From Pustulibacterium marinum (GTDB lineage: Bacteria > Bacteroidota > Bacteroidia > Flavobacteriales > Flavobacteriaceae): a stretch of DNA of 64,000 nucleotides. The notes under the pieces were generated by a model, which saw nothing but the letters and a program-made list of their open reading frames with translations, made no database searches and was not told where the DNA came from. Where the stretch lies: NCBI RefSeq assembly GCF_900116665.1, contig NZ_FPBK01000004.1, positions 156,246 through 220,245 on the forward strand, read 5' to 3'. This document shows positions 47,563 through 57,836 of the stretch, one piece after another; the stretch's first letter is position 1, and each line of letters begins with the position of its first letter. The position numbers and the translations under genes are program-made.

Positions 47563-49104
47563 TTAATAACTAGGGTTTTGTTCTAAGTTTGGATTTGCAT
47601 CCATTTGTTGTTGAGGAATTGGCATAATATCTTTTCCTGTAGGAATAGTAATTCCAAAATGATCATAAATATAATTTTCATGTTCACCAGATCTTCTTAA
47701 TAACCACCATGTAGAGAATTCTCCTCCAAGCTCATGTCTGTATTCTTCTAAAATACCATCTAATAAATCTCCTGTTGGTAACGTAGTTAAACCTGCACGG
47801 TTTCTTACTTGCATTAAATAAGACTCTGCAGTGCTTGTATTACCCACTCTATAATGAGCCTCTGCTAAACTTAATAAAACTTCAGCATAACGCAATAAAA
47901 TAAGATTTTGATCACTGTAAATATTACCTTGACTAGCATCTACTAAAGGATTTCTCCAGAATTTAAGTAAGTAATATCCGCTTCTTCCTTCCGGATTCCA
48001 TGGTGCAGCAGCCGTACCACATGTATTGATACCGCCATAATTAGATTGAACCATAGGATAATCGGAAATATTAATATCTGAATCTGGATGTTCCATATCC
48101 GGACCAATTAAAGTTGCATCTCTTCTTACATCCCCAGCTTCAAAAGAATTGAAGAATTGAGCTGTTGGAACAGTATAACCACCATACGTTTGAATTTCTA
48201 ATGGCATAGTAAACCACTGGAAGAAGTTCATATTATCATCATTCCCCCCCCAGTTAGCTGCTCCACTAGAAGAAAACATTTGAATCTCAAAAATTGATTC
48301 CATACCATTACGGTTATCATAATCATGAATATTCAAATAATCAGGCTCTAAAGTATAGTGCCCGTCTAAACTTTCATAAGCAGTTATAGCACTATTATAA
48401 TCTCCTAACCACATATAAGCATTTCCTAAATAAGCTTCAGCAGCTCCTCTAGTTACTCTACCAACATTTTCAGAAGTATAAGACCATGGTAGAAATTCTA
48501 CTGCTGCCTCTAAATCAGAAACCACTTGTTGAAATGTTTCTTCTTGGGTACTTCTTGCAGTATATAAGCTTTCTTCAGAAGTAGAAGTAACACCAGTAAC
48601 TAAAGGCACACCTCCAAAATTAGAAGCTAGTATAGAAAAGTAAATTCCTCTTAATGCATAACTCTCTCCTATTAATCTATTACCTAACTCTTCTTCAATA
48701 GTACCCGCATCAATCATGTTTTGAATGTTCGGAATAGCATTATTGGCCGATACAATACCAGCATACATTTTAATCCATAACTGGTTTAAACCATCAAAAT
48801 CTGTTGGTACTTCATACGTATTAAAGAAAGTATCACTCCCAATGTTATAGAAATCTAAGGTAGAATATGTATTAGGATACAACATCCCCTTCATATTACC
48901 TTCTACAATATCCATTTGCAGAGCATCGTAAATAGAAGTTACGGTTGCCTGAGCAGTTGTAGGATCTGAGTAAACAATATCTGATGTTAATCCATCGTAC
49001 TTTTGATCTATCAAATAATCATCTGAACATGATAGCGATGTTGCTAACAATCCAACAGATAGTATTTTAAAAATATATAATTTATTCAACTTCATCATTT
49101 TCAT
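47563..49104 (-). CDS. SusD/RagB lipoprotein (mannan PUL)
   Basis: A 513-residue SusD-family lipoprotein, signal ending at TSLSC and then SDDYLIDQKYDG. The SusD core has GESYALRGIYFSILASNFGG near residue 145 and NLILLRYAEVLLSLAEAHYR near 410-430. The tail IMPIPQQQMDANPNLEQNPS is standard. It would bind manno- or glucomanno-oligosaccharides on the surface and cap the channel encoded 2 bases upstream. The substrate is inferred from the enzymes to the right, not from the sequence itself. Confidence 0.93.
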   Translation of the reverse strand: MKMMKLNKLYIFKILSVGLLATSLSCSDDYLIDQKYDGLTSDIVYSDPTTAQATVTSIYDALQMDIVEGNMKGMLYPNTYSTLDFYNIGSDTFFNTYEVPTDFDGLNQLWIKMYAGIVSANNAIPNIQNMIDAGTIEEELGNRLIGESYALRGIYFSILASNFGGVPLVTGVTSTSEESLYTARSTQEETFQQVVSDLEAAVEFLPWSYTSENVGRVTRGAAEAYLGNAYMWLGDYNSAITAYESLDGHYTLEPDYLNIHDYDNRNGMESIFEIQMFSSSGAANWGGNDDNMNFFQWFTMPLEIQTYGGYTVPTAQFFNSFEAGDVRRDATLIGPDMEHPDSDINISDYPMVQSNYGGINTCGTAAAPWNPEGRSGYYLLKFWRNPLVDASQGNIYSDQNLILLRYAEVLLSLAEAHYRVGNTSTAESYLMQVRNRAGLTTLPTGDLLDGILEEYRHELGGEFSTWWLLRRSGEHENYIYDHFGITIPTGKDIMPIPQQQMDANPNLEQNPSY

Positions 49105-49106
49105 TT

Positions 49107-52100
49107 TTAGAATTGTAAATTAAATCCAAGTGTTATAGTTGCAGAATTTGGATATGCTCCAAAGTCTATACCTCTAGTTTGTACACCACCATTACCATCT
49201 ATATCTGTAGCAGTACCAATTTCCGGATCAAGACCACTATAATTAGTAATAGTAAATAAGTTCTGACCACTCATAAAAACGGTTGCTTTAGAAGCACTAA
49301 TTTTGTCTAAAATTCCTTGTGGTAAATTATAACCTACTTTAACATTTCTTAGTTTTAAGAAAGAGCCATCTTCTACAAAATAATCAGAAATTCTACCATT
49401 ACGGTTCGTATCTTCAACTACTGCTCTAGCATAGGTGTTAGATGGATTTTCTGGAGTCCAACGGTTGTTATAATATTCTTGACTTACGTTAGTATATACA
49501 GAGTTATAACCATAAGCTCCTAAACTTTCGTTTTGACTCTTAATAAAGTTGAGAACTTCGTTGCCGTATGTTCCATAGAAAGATAATTGGAAATCCCAAT
49601 TTTTATAAGATGCATTTACATTTAAACCTCCGTAGAAATCTGGTACTGGACTACCGATAATTTCTCTATCTTCAGCAGTAATTTCACCATCCCCATTTAA
49701 ATCTTTGAATTTTCTATCACCAGGAGCAATAGGATTTAAACCATAAGCTGGTTGATATTCTCCGTCAGGAGCACTTGCATTAAGCGCATCAATTTCAGAT
49801 TGACTTTGGAAAATTCCTTCAGCTCTATATCCATAGAATGCACCAACATTACCTCCTACATATGACCTCGTGAAACCAGACCAACTTGTATTAAAGCTAG
49901 GTGTAAAATTAGATGGATATGTTACAAAATCTTGATTTCCTAAATCAGTAATTTCGTTATTAATAACACTTATGTTAGCAGAAACATCCCAAGTAAATTC
50001 GCCTTCAGTTTTTCTATACCCTAACATTACCTCAATACCTTCATTAACAACATTACCAGCATTAACAGACATTGTTGTAAAACCGTTTTGTGCAGGAATA
50101 GTTTGATCTAATAAGAAATCTTTAGCAGATTTATTAAAGTAATCTAATGTTCCATAAAATCTAGAATCTAACAATTCGAAATCTAAACCAATGTTTGTTT
50201 GAATTTGAGATTCCCAAGTAAGATCAGGATTTGCCAAACTAGCCAATGCCAAACCACTTACAGGATTTCCACCAAAAACATAACCTGAATTATCTTGAGT
50301 TGCACCAGAAGTATAAGATGCTAAATACTTAAATGCTTCTATACCCTGACTATTACCAGTTTCACCCCAAGAAGCTCTTAATTTTAATAAATCAAAAATA
50401 GAATCTTCCATAAATTTTTCTCTATCAATATTCCAAGCACCAGCAACTGATGGGAAAACACCATAAAGATTATCAGAAGAAAACTTGTTACCTACTCCAT
50501 CACGTCTTACTGTAGCAGTGAAAGAGTATTTCTCATCATAAGAGTAGTTTAATCTTGCAAATGTACTAGCAAAAGTTGCTGTACCATGAGTACCAGAATA
50601 ATTGATTATAGATTCTGATGCAGAAAGATCTCTAATACTATTGTTTAAATATCCTTGACCAGTAGTTGCTATATTATCATATAATTGCTTTTGAGCAGAA
50701 GAACCTACTAATAAGTCAAAATTATGTGCATCAAATGCTTTTTTATAGTTTACTAAAAACTCACCTAAATATTGTCTAGATTTAGATTGACTTACATAAT
50801 AAGTAGCATTTGCATTTTGGTCATTTGCGCTTCTAAAATAAGATGGGTTAAAACTACTACCACTATAGCTAGTTAATTGATAACCAAATTTACCTGTTAC
50901 TTTTAAGCCTTCAATTATTTCATAATCTAACGCTAAGTTAGATAATAAATTATCAGTAGCATTTTCGTTATCAGTTAATAAAGCATTACCAATTACGTTG
51001 ATACTACTAGAAATTAAGTTACTATCTGTAAAAGCACCATAGTTACCATTATCATCGTAAGGTTCTGTAATACCTCCTCCACCTAAGTAAGGCACATTAT
51101 CAAACACTCTAGCAAATCCATAGAAACCTGCAGATAAATTATTGTAAGTTTCAGAATATGCATATTTCACACTAGCTCTTGCTTTTAAACCTTTAGCAAT
51201 ATCATACTCGCTATTTAAACCAATGTTATATCTTTTATACTCAGCAGAAACTACAGTACCGTCGTCATCTACCATACCTAAACTAAAGGCAGTCTTTGAT
51301 TTTTCTCCTCCACCTCTAATTCCTATGTTATATACTTGCTTAAAACCAGTATCAAAAGCATAATCTTGCCAGTTTACATTTGTTAAACTTTCTGGATTAG
51401 ACCATTCAGATAATGTATCTACTCCTTGTGCTGTTCCTGTCTCTAAAGCAAACCCAGCGAAAGTAGATGCATCTAACATATCTATTTGTTGTGGAGTTGT
51501 TTGAATACTAACAAAACTATCTAGTGATACAATAATTCTATCCTTAACACCAGTTTTAGTTTTAATAATAACTACCCCAGCATTTGCTCTCACCCCATAA
51601 ATAGCAGCTGCAGAAGCATCTTTTAATACAGAAATACTTTCAATATCGCTAGGGTTTAAAAATGAAATATCTTGTGTTGGAAAACCATCAACTACATACA
51701 ATGGATCATTACTACCAAAAGAAGCAACCCCTCTTATGTTGATACTCATAGCAGAACCTGGACTACCAGAGTTTTGAGTAATCTGTACACCAGAAACTTT
51801 ACCTTGAATAGACTGATTAACATCTGTTGCAGGAAACTGTTCCAACTCCTCACTTGAAACTGAAGTAACTGCACCGGTTAAATCTCTTTTTGTTTGCGTA
51901 CCATACGCAACAATTACAACTTCATCAAGTAAACTACTTGATATTGTTAACACTACATCGATTTCGTCTTGATCACCAACTTCAACGCGTTGTTCTTTCA
52001 TACCTACATAGGTAAAGATTAAAACGCTTCCAACTTCTACGTTGTTCAATTGATAGTTTCCATCAAAATCTGTTACTGTACCATTAGTTGTTCCCTCAAC

Positions 52101-52235
52101 GGTAACATTTGCCCCAGGAAGAGCCACGCCCTGATCGTCTTTTACAATTCCCGTAATTGTTTTTGTCTGCTGTCCTAATACTAGGAAAGAAACAAAAAAC
52201 ATACATGAGAAAAATAATATTTTTAGTTTTTCCAT
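49107..52235 (-). CDS. SusC/RagA TonB-dependent transporter (mannan PUL)
   Basis: A 1042-residue SusC transporter: signal peptide (FFSCMFFVSFLVLGQ), carboxypeptidase-like domain (ITGIVKDDQGVALPGANVTV, about 25-95), plug (VVIVAYGTQTKRDLTGAVTS and SISVLKDASAAAIYGVRANA) and a barrel with a calcium-loop-like DLNGDGEITAEDREI near residue 850. It would take up mannan oligosaccharides. Its codons look more AT-rich than those of the starch susC, hinting at a separate origin. A copy of the TATTTTGTCAAA element lies 119 bases upstream of its start. Confidence 0.93.
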   Translation of the reverse strand: MEKLKILFFSCMFFVSFLVLGQQTKTITGIVKDDQGVALPGANVTVEGTTNGTVTDFDGNYQLNNVEVGSVLIFTYVGMKEQRVEVGDQDEIDVVLTISSSLLDEVVIVAYGTQTKRDLTGAVTSVSSEELEQFPATDVNQSIQGKVSGVQITQNSGSPGSAMSINIRGVASFGSNDPLYVVDGFPTQDISFLNPSDIESISVLKDASAAAIYGVRANAGVVIIKTKTGVKDRIIVSLDSFVSIQTTPQQIDMLDASTFAGFALETGTAQGVDTLSEWSNPESLTNVNWQDYAFDTGFKQVYNIGIRGGGEKSKTAFSLGMVDDDGTVVSAEYKRYNIGLNSEYDIAKGLKARASVKYAYSETYNNLSAGFYGFARVFDNVPYLGGGGITEPYDDNGNYGAFTDSNLISSSINVIGNALLTDNENATDNLLSNLALDYEIIEGLKVTGKFGYQLTSYSGSSFNPSYFRSANDQNANATYYVSQSKSRQYLGEFLVNYKKAFDAHNFDLLVGSSAQKQLYDNIATTGQGYLNNSIRDLSASESIINYSGTHGTATFASTFARLNYSYDEKYSFTATVRRDGVGNKFSSDNLYGVFPSVAGAWNIDREKFMEDSIFDLLKLRASWGETGNSQGIEAFKYLASYTSGATQDNSGYVFGGNPVSGLALASLANPDLTWESQIQTNIGLDFELLDSRFYGTLDYFNKSAKDFLLDQTIPAQNGFTTMSVNAGNVVNEGIEVMLGYRKTEGEFTWDVSANISVINNEITDLGNQDFVTYPSNFTPSFNTSWSGFTRSYVGGNVGAFYGYRAEGIFQSQSEIDALNASAPDGEYQPAYGLNPIAPGDRKFKDLNGDGEITAEDREIIGSPVPDFYGGLNVNASYKNWDFQLSFYGTYGNEVLNFIKSQNESLGAYGYNSVYTNVSQEYYNNRWTPENPSNTYARAVVEDTNRNGRISDYFVEDGSFLKLRNVKVGYNLPQGILDKISASKATVFMSGQNLFTITNYSGLDPEIGTATDIDGNGGVQTRGIDFGAYPNSATITLGFNLQF

Positions 52236-52777
52236 AAAAAGTTTGTTTTAGAATCGTGTAAGTTTTATAGATTTTATGTTCAATAAAACTTCACTTTTTG
52301 ATAAATTGATTAATAAGTCGAAATTAGGAATATAGCTCACTAGTCACTAATCATATTTTGTCAAATTGTTATTATAAAAATAATCAATCGTATATTTTTA
52401 TGATAACACATTTTCCAACATCTATATATATAGAATCATCAATTTTAATAGGGCTAGGCAAATATTATGCGCATACGTCGCTGTAGTATAAAAAATAAAT
52501 AGAATTCAAAAGACACCCTAACTACTAATAATAAACAAATTAACACAAATCAAAAATTATAGAAAAGTAAATACGATTTCTTAAATGAAAGCTTCTCTTA
52601 TAAGCTGCTTAAAAATATTAAGAAAACAACAAATATTAGAATTTGATAAAAAAGATAGCTCAAAAATGCCATAAGTGTAAAAAACACACCTAGTACTATT
52701 TTTTCAAATATATAAGAAATATGATCTAAATCATATTCACATTCATATAATGTATACCTCTTAAAAAGACATAGAAC
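52236..52777. promoter_or_regulatory. Upstream region of mannan susC with shared 12-bp box
   Basis: A 542-base AT-rich gap. At 52354-52365 TATTTTGTCAAA (TTTGACAAAATA toward susC) is identical to a box upstream of the second GH26 gene and close to one upstream of the epimerase and GH9. It lies about 119 bases from the susC start, against 112 for the GH26 copy. Near the other end AATATGAT/ATCATATT (52718-52725, 52730-52737) forms an 8-bp inverted repeat just past the epimerase stop; it could be a weak terminator or an operator. I see no gene in the gap. Confidence 0.5.
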
Positions 52778-54139
52778 TTAGGATTTCTTTTTCTTTAGGA
52801 ACTCCAACTGATGTTTGCAATTAATTAATGCTCTAAAATTATGATACGTAGTTTTCCAAACATGCCCTTTTAATTCTTTTTTAACTTCAGGTCTCACATC
52901 TGTACCCCATGAATACCATCCTCCATATTTATCATCCATCATATACTGCTGAGTATACTTCCATAAATCTTCAAACTTTTCATAATAGTTCATTTTGTCA
53001 TCAGGATACATTCGTGTCATAATTAATAAGGTATTCAAACCTTCTGCCTGTGCCCACCAATTTTTATCATAATTAGTTATAGTTAATACATCATCTCCTT
53101 TAAAGTAATATCCTCCCTCATAAAATCCTCCTAATTTATTATCTAATCCATAGGTTAAAGAGTGGTCAACCATTTTTTTACCTATTTCCAAAGTCTTTTC
53201 TGTATCTGTTCTACCTAAAACCTCTGATGCTTCTAACATCAAATATGCTGTTTCTACATCATGACCAAAGGAAACATGATCTAAATAAAAATGTTCTTGT
53301 ATCACTTCTTTACTCTCCTCTCTAAAGCTTACTGGTGTCCAATCAGGTGTAAAGAATAAATCCATAGAATATTTATCATTCACTATAGTATCTCTAATCA
53401 GTAATAACAATTCCGTTAATCTTTCTTTTACAATATCATCTTTCCAAACCTGATATAATTCTGTAAAGGCTTCCATTAAATGTATAGAACTGTTCTGATC
53501 TTTATACCCAGCGTCAGATGTAGAAGCTATATCTTCTGTACGCACTATAGGAGTACCATCCATTTCCATGTGCTGAAAGTATCCTTTATACTCTTTATCA
53601 TGACTATGTTCCTCTAACCACATAAAAACTTTTTTTGCTAATTCTAATGCCTCTGCATCTTTTGACACATCATAATAAGCAGCCAAAGCATAAATTGCAA
53701 ATGCATTACCATAAGCAGTTTTAGCTTCATAAGGTTTCATAATAGGTTCACCTTCTTTAGTAACTAATGTATGAAACCCACCATTTTCTTTATCCCACAT
53801 TACATCACGTAAAAACTTAAAACCATGTTCTGCATACGTTAAATACTCCTTATCTCCATATTCTTTATAAGCTTTTGAAGTAACCCACACTTGTCTAGAT
53901 TGAGTTACAATCATTTTTTCATGCTCATTACCTACTTTAAAGTCGTAAGTAATATTAGTATAATATCCACCATCATCTTTATCTAAAGCTAAAGGATACC
54001 ATTTATCTATTAATTCTTCTTTCGCATCTTTATCAAATGTATCAGCAAGATTATTTGATTTTTTTTCTGCGCATCCGATAAAAATCATCAATACAACAAT
54101 CATTAACGTATTATATTTCAACATATTAACATTTTTCAT
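52778..54139 (-). CDS. AGE-family epimerase lipoprotein (mannobiose 2-epimerase-like)
   Basis: A 453-residue (alpha/alpha)6-barrel protein of the N-acylglucosamine/cellobiose 2-epimerase family. The family signature runs DKDDGGYYTNI near residue 50, TQSRQVWVTSKAYKEYGD near 75, YLDHVSFGHDVETAYLM with the His of the epimerase active site, KNWWAQAEGLNTLL and KGHVWKTTYHNFRA with the last His. With GH26 and GH130 around it the likely reaction is beta-mannobiose to mannosyl-glucose. The first residues (TLMIVVLMIFIGC) look like a lipoprotein signal, so it would work in the periplasm, which is unusual. Met at 54139 is chosen because the upstream extension lacks signal character. It is read away from GH9. 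Confidence 0.85.
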   Translation of the reverse strand: MKNVNMLKYNTLMIVVLMIFIGCAEKKSNNLADTFDKDAKEELIDKWYPLALDKDDGGYYTNITYDFKVGNEHEKMIVTQSRQVWVTSKAYKEYGDKEYLTYAEHGFKFLRDVMWDKENGGFHTLVTKEGEPIMKPYEAKTAYGNAFAIYALAAYYDVSKDAEALELAKKVFMWLEEHSHDKEYKGYFQHMEMDGTPIVRTEDIASTSDAGYKDQNSSIHLMEAFTELYQVWKDDIVKERLTELLLLIRDTIVNDKYSMDLFFTPDWTPVSFREESKEVIQEHFYLDHVSFGHDVETAYLMLEASEVLGRTDTEKTLEIGKKMVDHSLTYGLDNKLGGFYEGGYYFKGDDVLTITNYDKNWWAQAEGLNTLLIMTRMYPDDKMNYYEKFEDLWKYTQQYMMDDKYGGWYSWGTDVRPEVKKELKGHVWKTTYHNFRALINCKHQLEFLKKKKS

Positions 54140-54190
54140 ATGAAAAAACTCTTTGTTATTATTGAATAAATATAAAATATACCCCCGAAA

Positions 54191-54231
54191 TTTTATCAAT
54201 ACATAAATAATACGTTGTTATTTTGATAAAA
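54191..54231. promoter_or_regulatory. Inverted repeat in the epimerase/GH9 divergent promoter
   Basis: TTTTATCAA (54191-54199) and TTGATAAAA (54223-54231) form a perfect 9-bp inverted repeat 23 bases apart, between two divergent genes. The right arm overlaps TATTTTGATAAA (54219-54230), a 10/12 match to the box found upstream of the mannan susC and the second GH26 gene. A site serving both directions would suit co-regulation of epimerase and glucanase. Confidence 0.5.
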
Positions 54232-54293
54232 TAGTATTATCGAATCTTTCAGTCAAATTCTAGTTTTATATTCTAAATGGAAAAAATAGTATC

Positions 54294-56756
54294 ATGAAAA
54301 ACCTGTTTTATATAATTATTCTACTAGGTGCATTTTGCAATGCACAAAAAAAAGATTCCGTTTTTAAAATAACAGACCAACAATATCTTAAAAATAAAGG
54401 TGTTGAAGTGATGCTTGCTCATGATTTTTACCCTGAAGGACACCAAGGAGGAGTTGGTATTATACAAAATGGAATCCGGGTAGCTACTAACGGAGATTTA
54501 CGTTTAGAACCTACACCAGGCCAATGGCAACCTGTTCCCAAAGTTGGTGAGCGTAGTGTTGACCTAGCCAACCAAACAATTAACTTGAGAATGCAGTTTC
54601 CTGATTCTTCTAAAAACAGAACTGGTTTTAATCCGGTGGAATACCCAGATTTATATCTTGCGTACACCCTAAAAATCAAACCAGAAGGTAAATCTTTCAA
54701 AATTATCGTAGATTTAGATAAGCCATTACCTGCTGAATGGGTTGGAAAAGTAGGGTTTAACTTAGAGTTTTTCCCAGGAATTCTATTTGGTAAGAGTTAT
54801 TATATGGATGATGAGTTTGGTATTTTTAACAGACAAGCAAATGGACCTGGTTACACAAATGAAGATAACGAATATAGAATGACCCCTATTGCTTCTGGTA
54901 AAAAACTAAGTATTGCACCAGAAATGCCAGAACAAAGTGTTACTATTCAAAACGTAGGAACCGACAACTTAGAATTACTTGATGGACGTGCACAGCATAA
55001 TAATGGCTGGTTTATTGTTCGCTCTCTTATTCCTGCTAATACCACTAAAAATGCTATTGAATGGATTGTGAGCCCTAATATGATTCAAGACTTTATTTAC
55101 GACCCAGTAGTTCAAATTTCTCAAGTAGGTTATCACACAAATCAAGATAAAGTAGCTGTTATAGAAACAGACCCTAACGACACGGTTTCAGACATTACAC
55201 TACATAGAATTATGCCTGATGGTAGCGCTAAAACTATTGAAACTAAAACTCCAAAATCTTGGGGTAACTTTTTAAGATATAAGTATTTTCAATATGATTT
55301 CTCTAAAATATCAGAGCCCGGTGTTTATTATATTACCTATAAAAACTATACTACATCTTCATTTATAATAAGCGAAACTATTTATGATAGAAATGTGTGG
55401 CAACCAACGTTAGAGTATTTTTTACCTGTACAAATGTGCCACATGAGAATTAACGACCGCTATAAGGTTTGGCATGGAAGATGCCATTTAGATGATGCTC
55501 TAATGGCTCCTACAAGTTTTAATCATTTCGATGGTTATTTACAAGGTGATAACACATTAACTTCATTTAAATCTGGAGAACATGTGCCAGAGCTAGATAA
55601 AGGTGGATGGCATGATGCAGGAGACTTTGATTTAAGAATAGAATCTCAGGCAGAAACAGTTCAAGGACTTGCCAGAATTTATGAGTTATTTGATGTTAAT
55701 TATGATAATACACTAATTGATCAAAAGACTAAAACAGTAGAAATGCTTTCCCCTGATGGAAAAGCTGATATGCTACAACAAATAGAACACGGACTATTAT
55801 CGATAGTTGGTGGTTATGAATCTTTAGACAGATTTTACCGTGGTGTTATTGTACCAACACAAAGACAGTATGTTTTACTTGGCGACCCTCTAAACCATAG
55901 CGATAACGAGATTTACCAAAAGAATGGTACCACTGAAATACCTATGGGGCAAGATGGAGCTCCTGACGACCGTTGGGTATTTACAGAAGACAACCCAGAA
56001 CGTGCTATGGAAGCTGCTGCTGCGTTAGCTACAGCTGCTAGAAGCATGAAAGATTACAACAATATACTAGCTAAAAAATGTACTGACATTGCTAAAAAAG
56101 AGTGGGACAGCTATTCATTTGATCCATCAGCTGCTAGAATAGAACTTGCAACTGAGCTATACCACACTACCAAAGATGAAAAATACCTTGATTATTTAAT
56201 TGACAACAAGAAATACATAGCTGCAAATTTTGCTAATGTAGGATGGATTGTTGCAACCATATATGATGATGTAGATAACAAAAGATTTAAAAAGTTCTTA
56301 TTAGAGCCAGCTATGGCATATGCAGAAACGGTAAAAGAGCAAGCAAACCAGACACCTTACGGAGTGCCTTACGAGCCAAACATTTGGGGTGCAGGTTGGG
56401 ATATTCAAAATTTTGGAATGAAACAGTATTTTTATCACACAGCATTTCCTGAATATTTCCCTAAATCTTACATGCTTAACGCATTGAATTTTGTATTAGG
56501 TACACACCCTGGGGTTAATACAGCATCTTTTGTTTCTGGTGTAGGGGCTCATTCTCTAACACAAGCATACGGATTAAATAGAGGTGAACGCTCTTATATT
56601 CCTGGAGGTATTGGTTCTGGTACAGCTTTAATTAGACCTGACCTTCCAGAACTTTTAGAGTGGCCATACTTATGGCAACAAACAGAATATGTTTTAGGAG
56701 GTGGTACTACTGATTATTTATTCTTAGCAATTGCAGCGCAACATTTATTAAAATAA
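54294..56756 (+). CDS. GH9 family glucanase
   Basis: An 820-residue secreted protein (signal GAFCNAQ). Residues 20-275 form a beta-rich domain I do not recognise. An Ig-like CelD_N module follows (QISQVGYHTNQDKVAVIE, about 280-365), then the GH9 (alpha/alpha)6 catalytic domain. The nucleophile-side motif is GGWHDAGDFDLR with Asp441/Asp444, and the proton donor is probably Glu798 in QQTEYVLGG. GH9 enzymes cut beta-1,4-glucan linkages, so here it may act on the glucose stretches of glucomannan or on short oligosaccharides. GH26 follows after 15 bases on the same strand. The large N-terminal domain could be a binding module. Confidence 0.88.
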   Translation: MKNLFYIIILLGAFCNAQKKDSVFKITDQQYLKNKGVEVMLAHDFYPEGHQGGVGIIQNGIRVATNGDLRLEPTPGQWQPVPKVGERSVDLANQTINLRMQFPDSSKNRTGFNPVEYPDLYLAYTLKIKPEGKSFKIIVDLDKPLPAEWVGKVGFNLEFFPGILFGKSYYMDDEFGIFNRQANGPGYTNEDNEYRMTPIASGKKLSIAPEMPEQSVTIQNVGTDNLELLDGRAQHNNGWFIVRSLIPANTTKNAIEWIVSPNMIQDFIYDPVVQISQVGYHTNQDKVAVIETDPNDTVSDITLHRIMPDGSAKTIETKTPKSWGNFLRYKYFQYDFSKISEPGVYYITYKNYTTSSFIISETIYDRNVWQPTLEYFLPVQMCHMRINDRYKVWHGRCHLDDALMAPTSFNHFDGYLQGDNTLTSFKSGEHVPELDKGGWHDAGDFDLRIESQAETVQGLARIYELFDVNYDNTLIDQKTKTVEMLSPDGKADMLQQIEHGLLSIVGGYESLDRFYRGVIVPTQRQYVLLGDPLNHSDNEIYQKNGTTEIPMGQDGAPDDRWVFTEDNPERAMEAAAALATAARSMKDYNNILAKKCTDIAKKEWDSYSFDPSAARIELATELYHTTKDEKYLDYLIDNKKYIAANFANVGWIVATIYDDVDNKRFKKFLLEPAMAYAETVKEQANQTPYGVPYEPNIWGAGWDIQNFGMKQYFYHTAFPEYFPKSYMLNALNFVLGTHPGVNTASFVSGVGAHSLTQAYGLNRGERSYIPGGIGSGTALIRPDLPELLEWPYLWQQTEYVLGGGTTDYLFLAIAAQHLLK

Positions 56757-56771
56757 TCTAAAAGTAACGCT

Positions 56772-57758
56772 ATGAGAAACCTAATATTAATAATTCTTTT
56801 AAGCACATGCCTAAATATAGTAGCCCAGAACCCTATAAATCCGAACGCTAGTAAGGAAGCTAAAAATCTACTTAGCTACATTTATGGTTTGGATAATACT
56901 ATTTTATCAGGGCAACATAGTTATAACCACGAACCTACTAAGTATTATGATATAGCATCTGATATAGCTGGTGAAAAGCCAGCTATTTGGGGTGCAGATT
57001 TATACTGGAGTAGTGTTAACCAAGAAGATAAAGTAATAGAAGAAGCTATTAAAAAACATAATGAGGGAGCTATAATTACCATCATGTGGCATGTAGGTAG
57101 ACCTATGGATGATGCTCCTTATGGCTGGAGCTCTAGTGTGCAAAACACTATTTCTGATGAGCAATGGAAAGAACTAACTACACCCGGAACTAAACTTAAT
57201 AAAAGATGGGAAAACCAAGTAGATACTATTGCTAAAGCTTTAAAACGACTAAAGGATAAGAACATTCCTGTTTTGTGGAGACCTTACCATGAAATGAATG
57301 GTGTATGGTTTTGGTGGGGAAACAAACCTGGCAAAGATGGTTATATAAAACTTTGGAAAATGTTGTATCATAGATTAACAGACATCCACAAATTGAACAA
57401 CTTGATATGGGTATGGAATGCTAACGGACCACGTGATATACCTTACGATGAAGCATTTGCTTATAAAGATTTTTATCCTGGAAAAAAATATGTAGATATT
57501 TTAGCCACAGATGTTTATCATTTTGATTATGAGCAAAAAGATTACGAAAGTTTACTAAAACTAGCCAATGGTAAACCTATTGCTTTAGGAGAAGTTGGAC
57601 AATTACCCAAAGCCAACATACTAGAAAAACAACCTAAATGGAGCTGGTTTATGGTATGGGCTAACTGGATTGAAACCGCTAATACAAAAGAAGGTATTTT
57701 AGAGATTTATAATAGACCCGAAACACTAACGAGAGACGAAATAAAATTGCAAGAATAA
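56772..57758 (+). CDS. GH26 beta-mannanase (soluble)
   Basis: A 328-residue TIM-barrel enzyme with a signal peptide ending near NIVAQ and no lipobox. GH26 residues are clear: acid/base Glu174 in WRPYHEMNGVWFWWG and nucleophile Glu274 in IALGEVGQLP, with the conserved MWHVGRP near residue 105. It cleaves beta-1,4-mannan, probably releasing mannobiose or short oligosaccharides. It is single-domain, with no carbohydrate-binding module. It closes the GH9-GH26 operon and is followed by a strong palindromic terminator. A second GH26 with a lipoprotein signal lies downstream, so the two probably act in different compartments. Confidence 0.92.
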   Translation: MRNLILIILLSTCLNIVAQNPINPNASKEAKNLLSYIYGLDNTILSGQHSYNHEPTKYYDIASDIAGEKPAIWGADLYWSSVNQEDKVIEEAIKKHNEGAIITIMWHVGRPMDDAPYGWSSSVQNTISDEQWKELTTPGTKLNKRWENQVDTIAKALKRLKDKNIPVLWRPYHEMNGVWFWWGNKPGKDGYIKLWKMLYHRLTDIHKLNNLIWVWNANGPRDIPYDEAFAYKDFYPGKKYVDILATDVYHFDYEQKDYESLLKLANGKPIALGEVGQLPKANILEKQPKWSWFMVWANWIETANTKEGILEIYNRPETLTRDEIKLQE

Positions 57759-57784
57759 TATTTTCTCGAATAAATAATTTATAC

Positions 57785-57814
57785 AAAAAAGACCTGAATA
57801 TTCAGGTCTTTTTT
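57785..57814. terminator. Bidirectional palindromic terminator
   Basis: The core GACCTGAATATTCAGGTC (57791-57808) is self-complementary and flanked by A-run and T-run (57785-57790 and 57809-57814), giving a 13-15 bp stem. It lies between the convergent GH26 and esterase genes and ends both transcripts. Confidence 0.9.
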
Positions 57815-57836
57815 TTGTACTATAATTTGTAAAATT

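Noticed and set aside
52718-52737. AATATGAT/ATCATATT inverted repeat as a firm terminator of the epimerase gene
   Set aside because: No T-run follows on the epimerase strand and the stem is all A/T apart from one pair, so it is only noted as a possible operator or weak hairpin.
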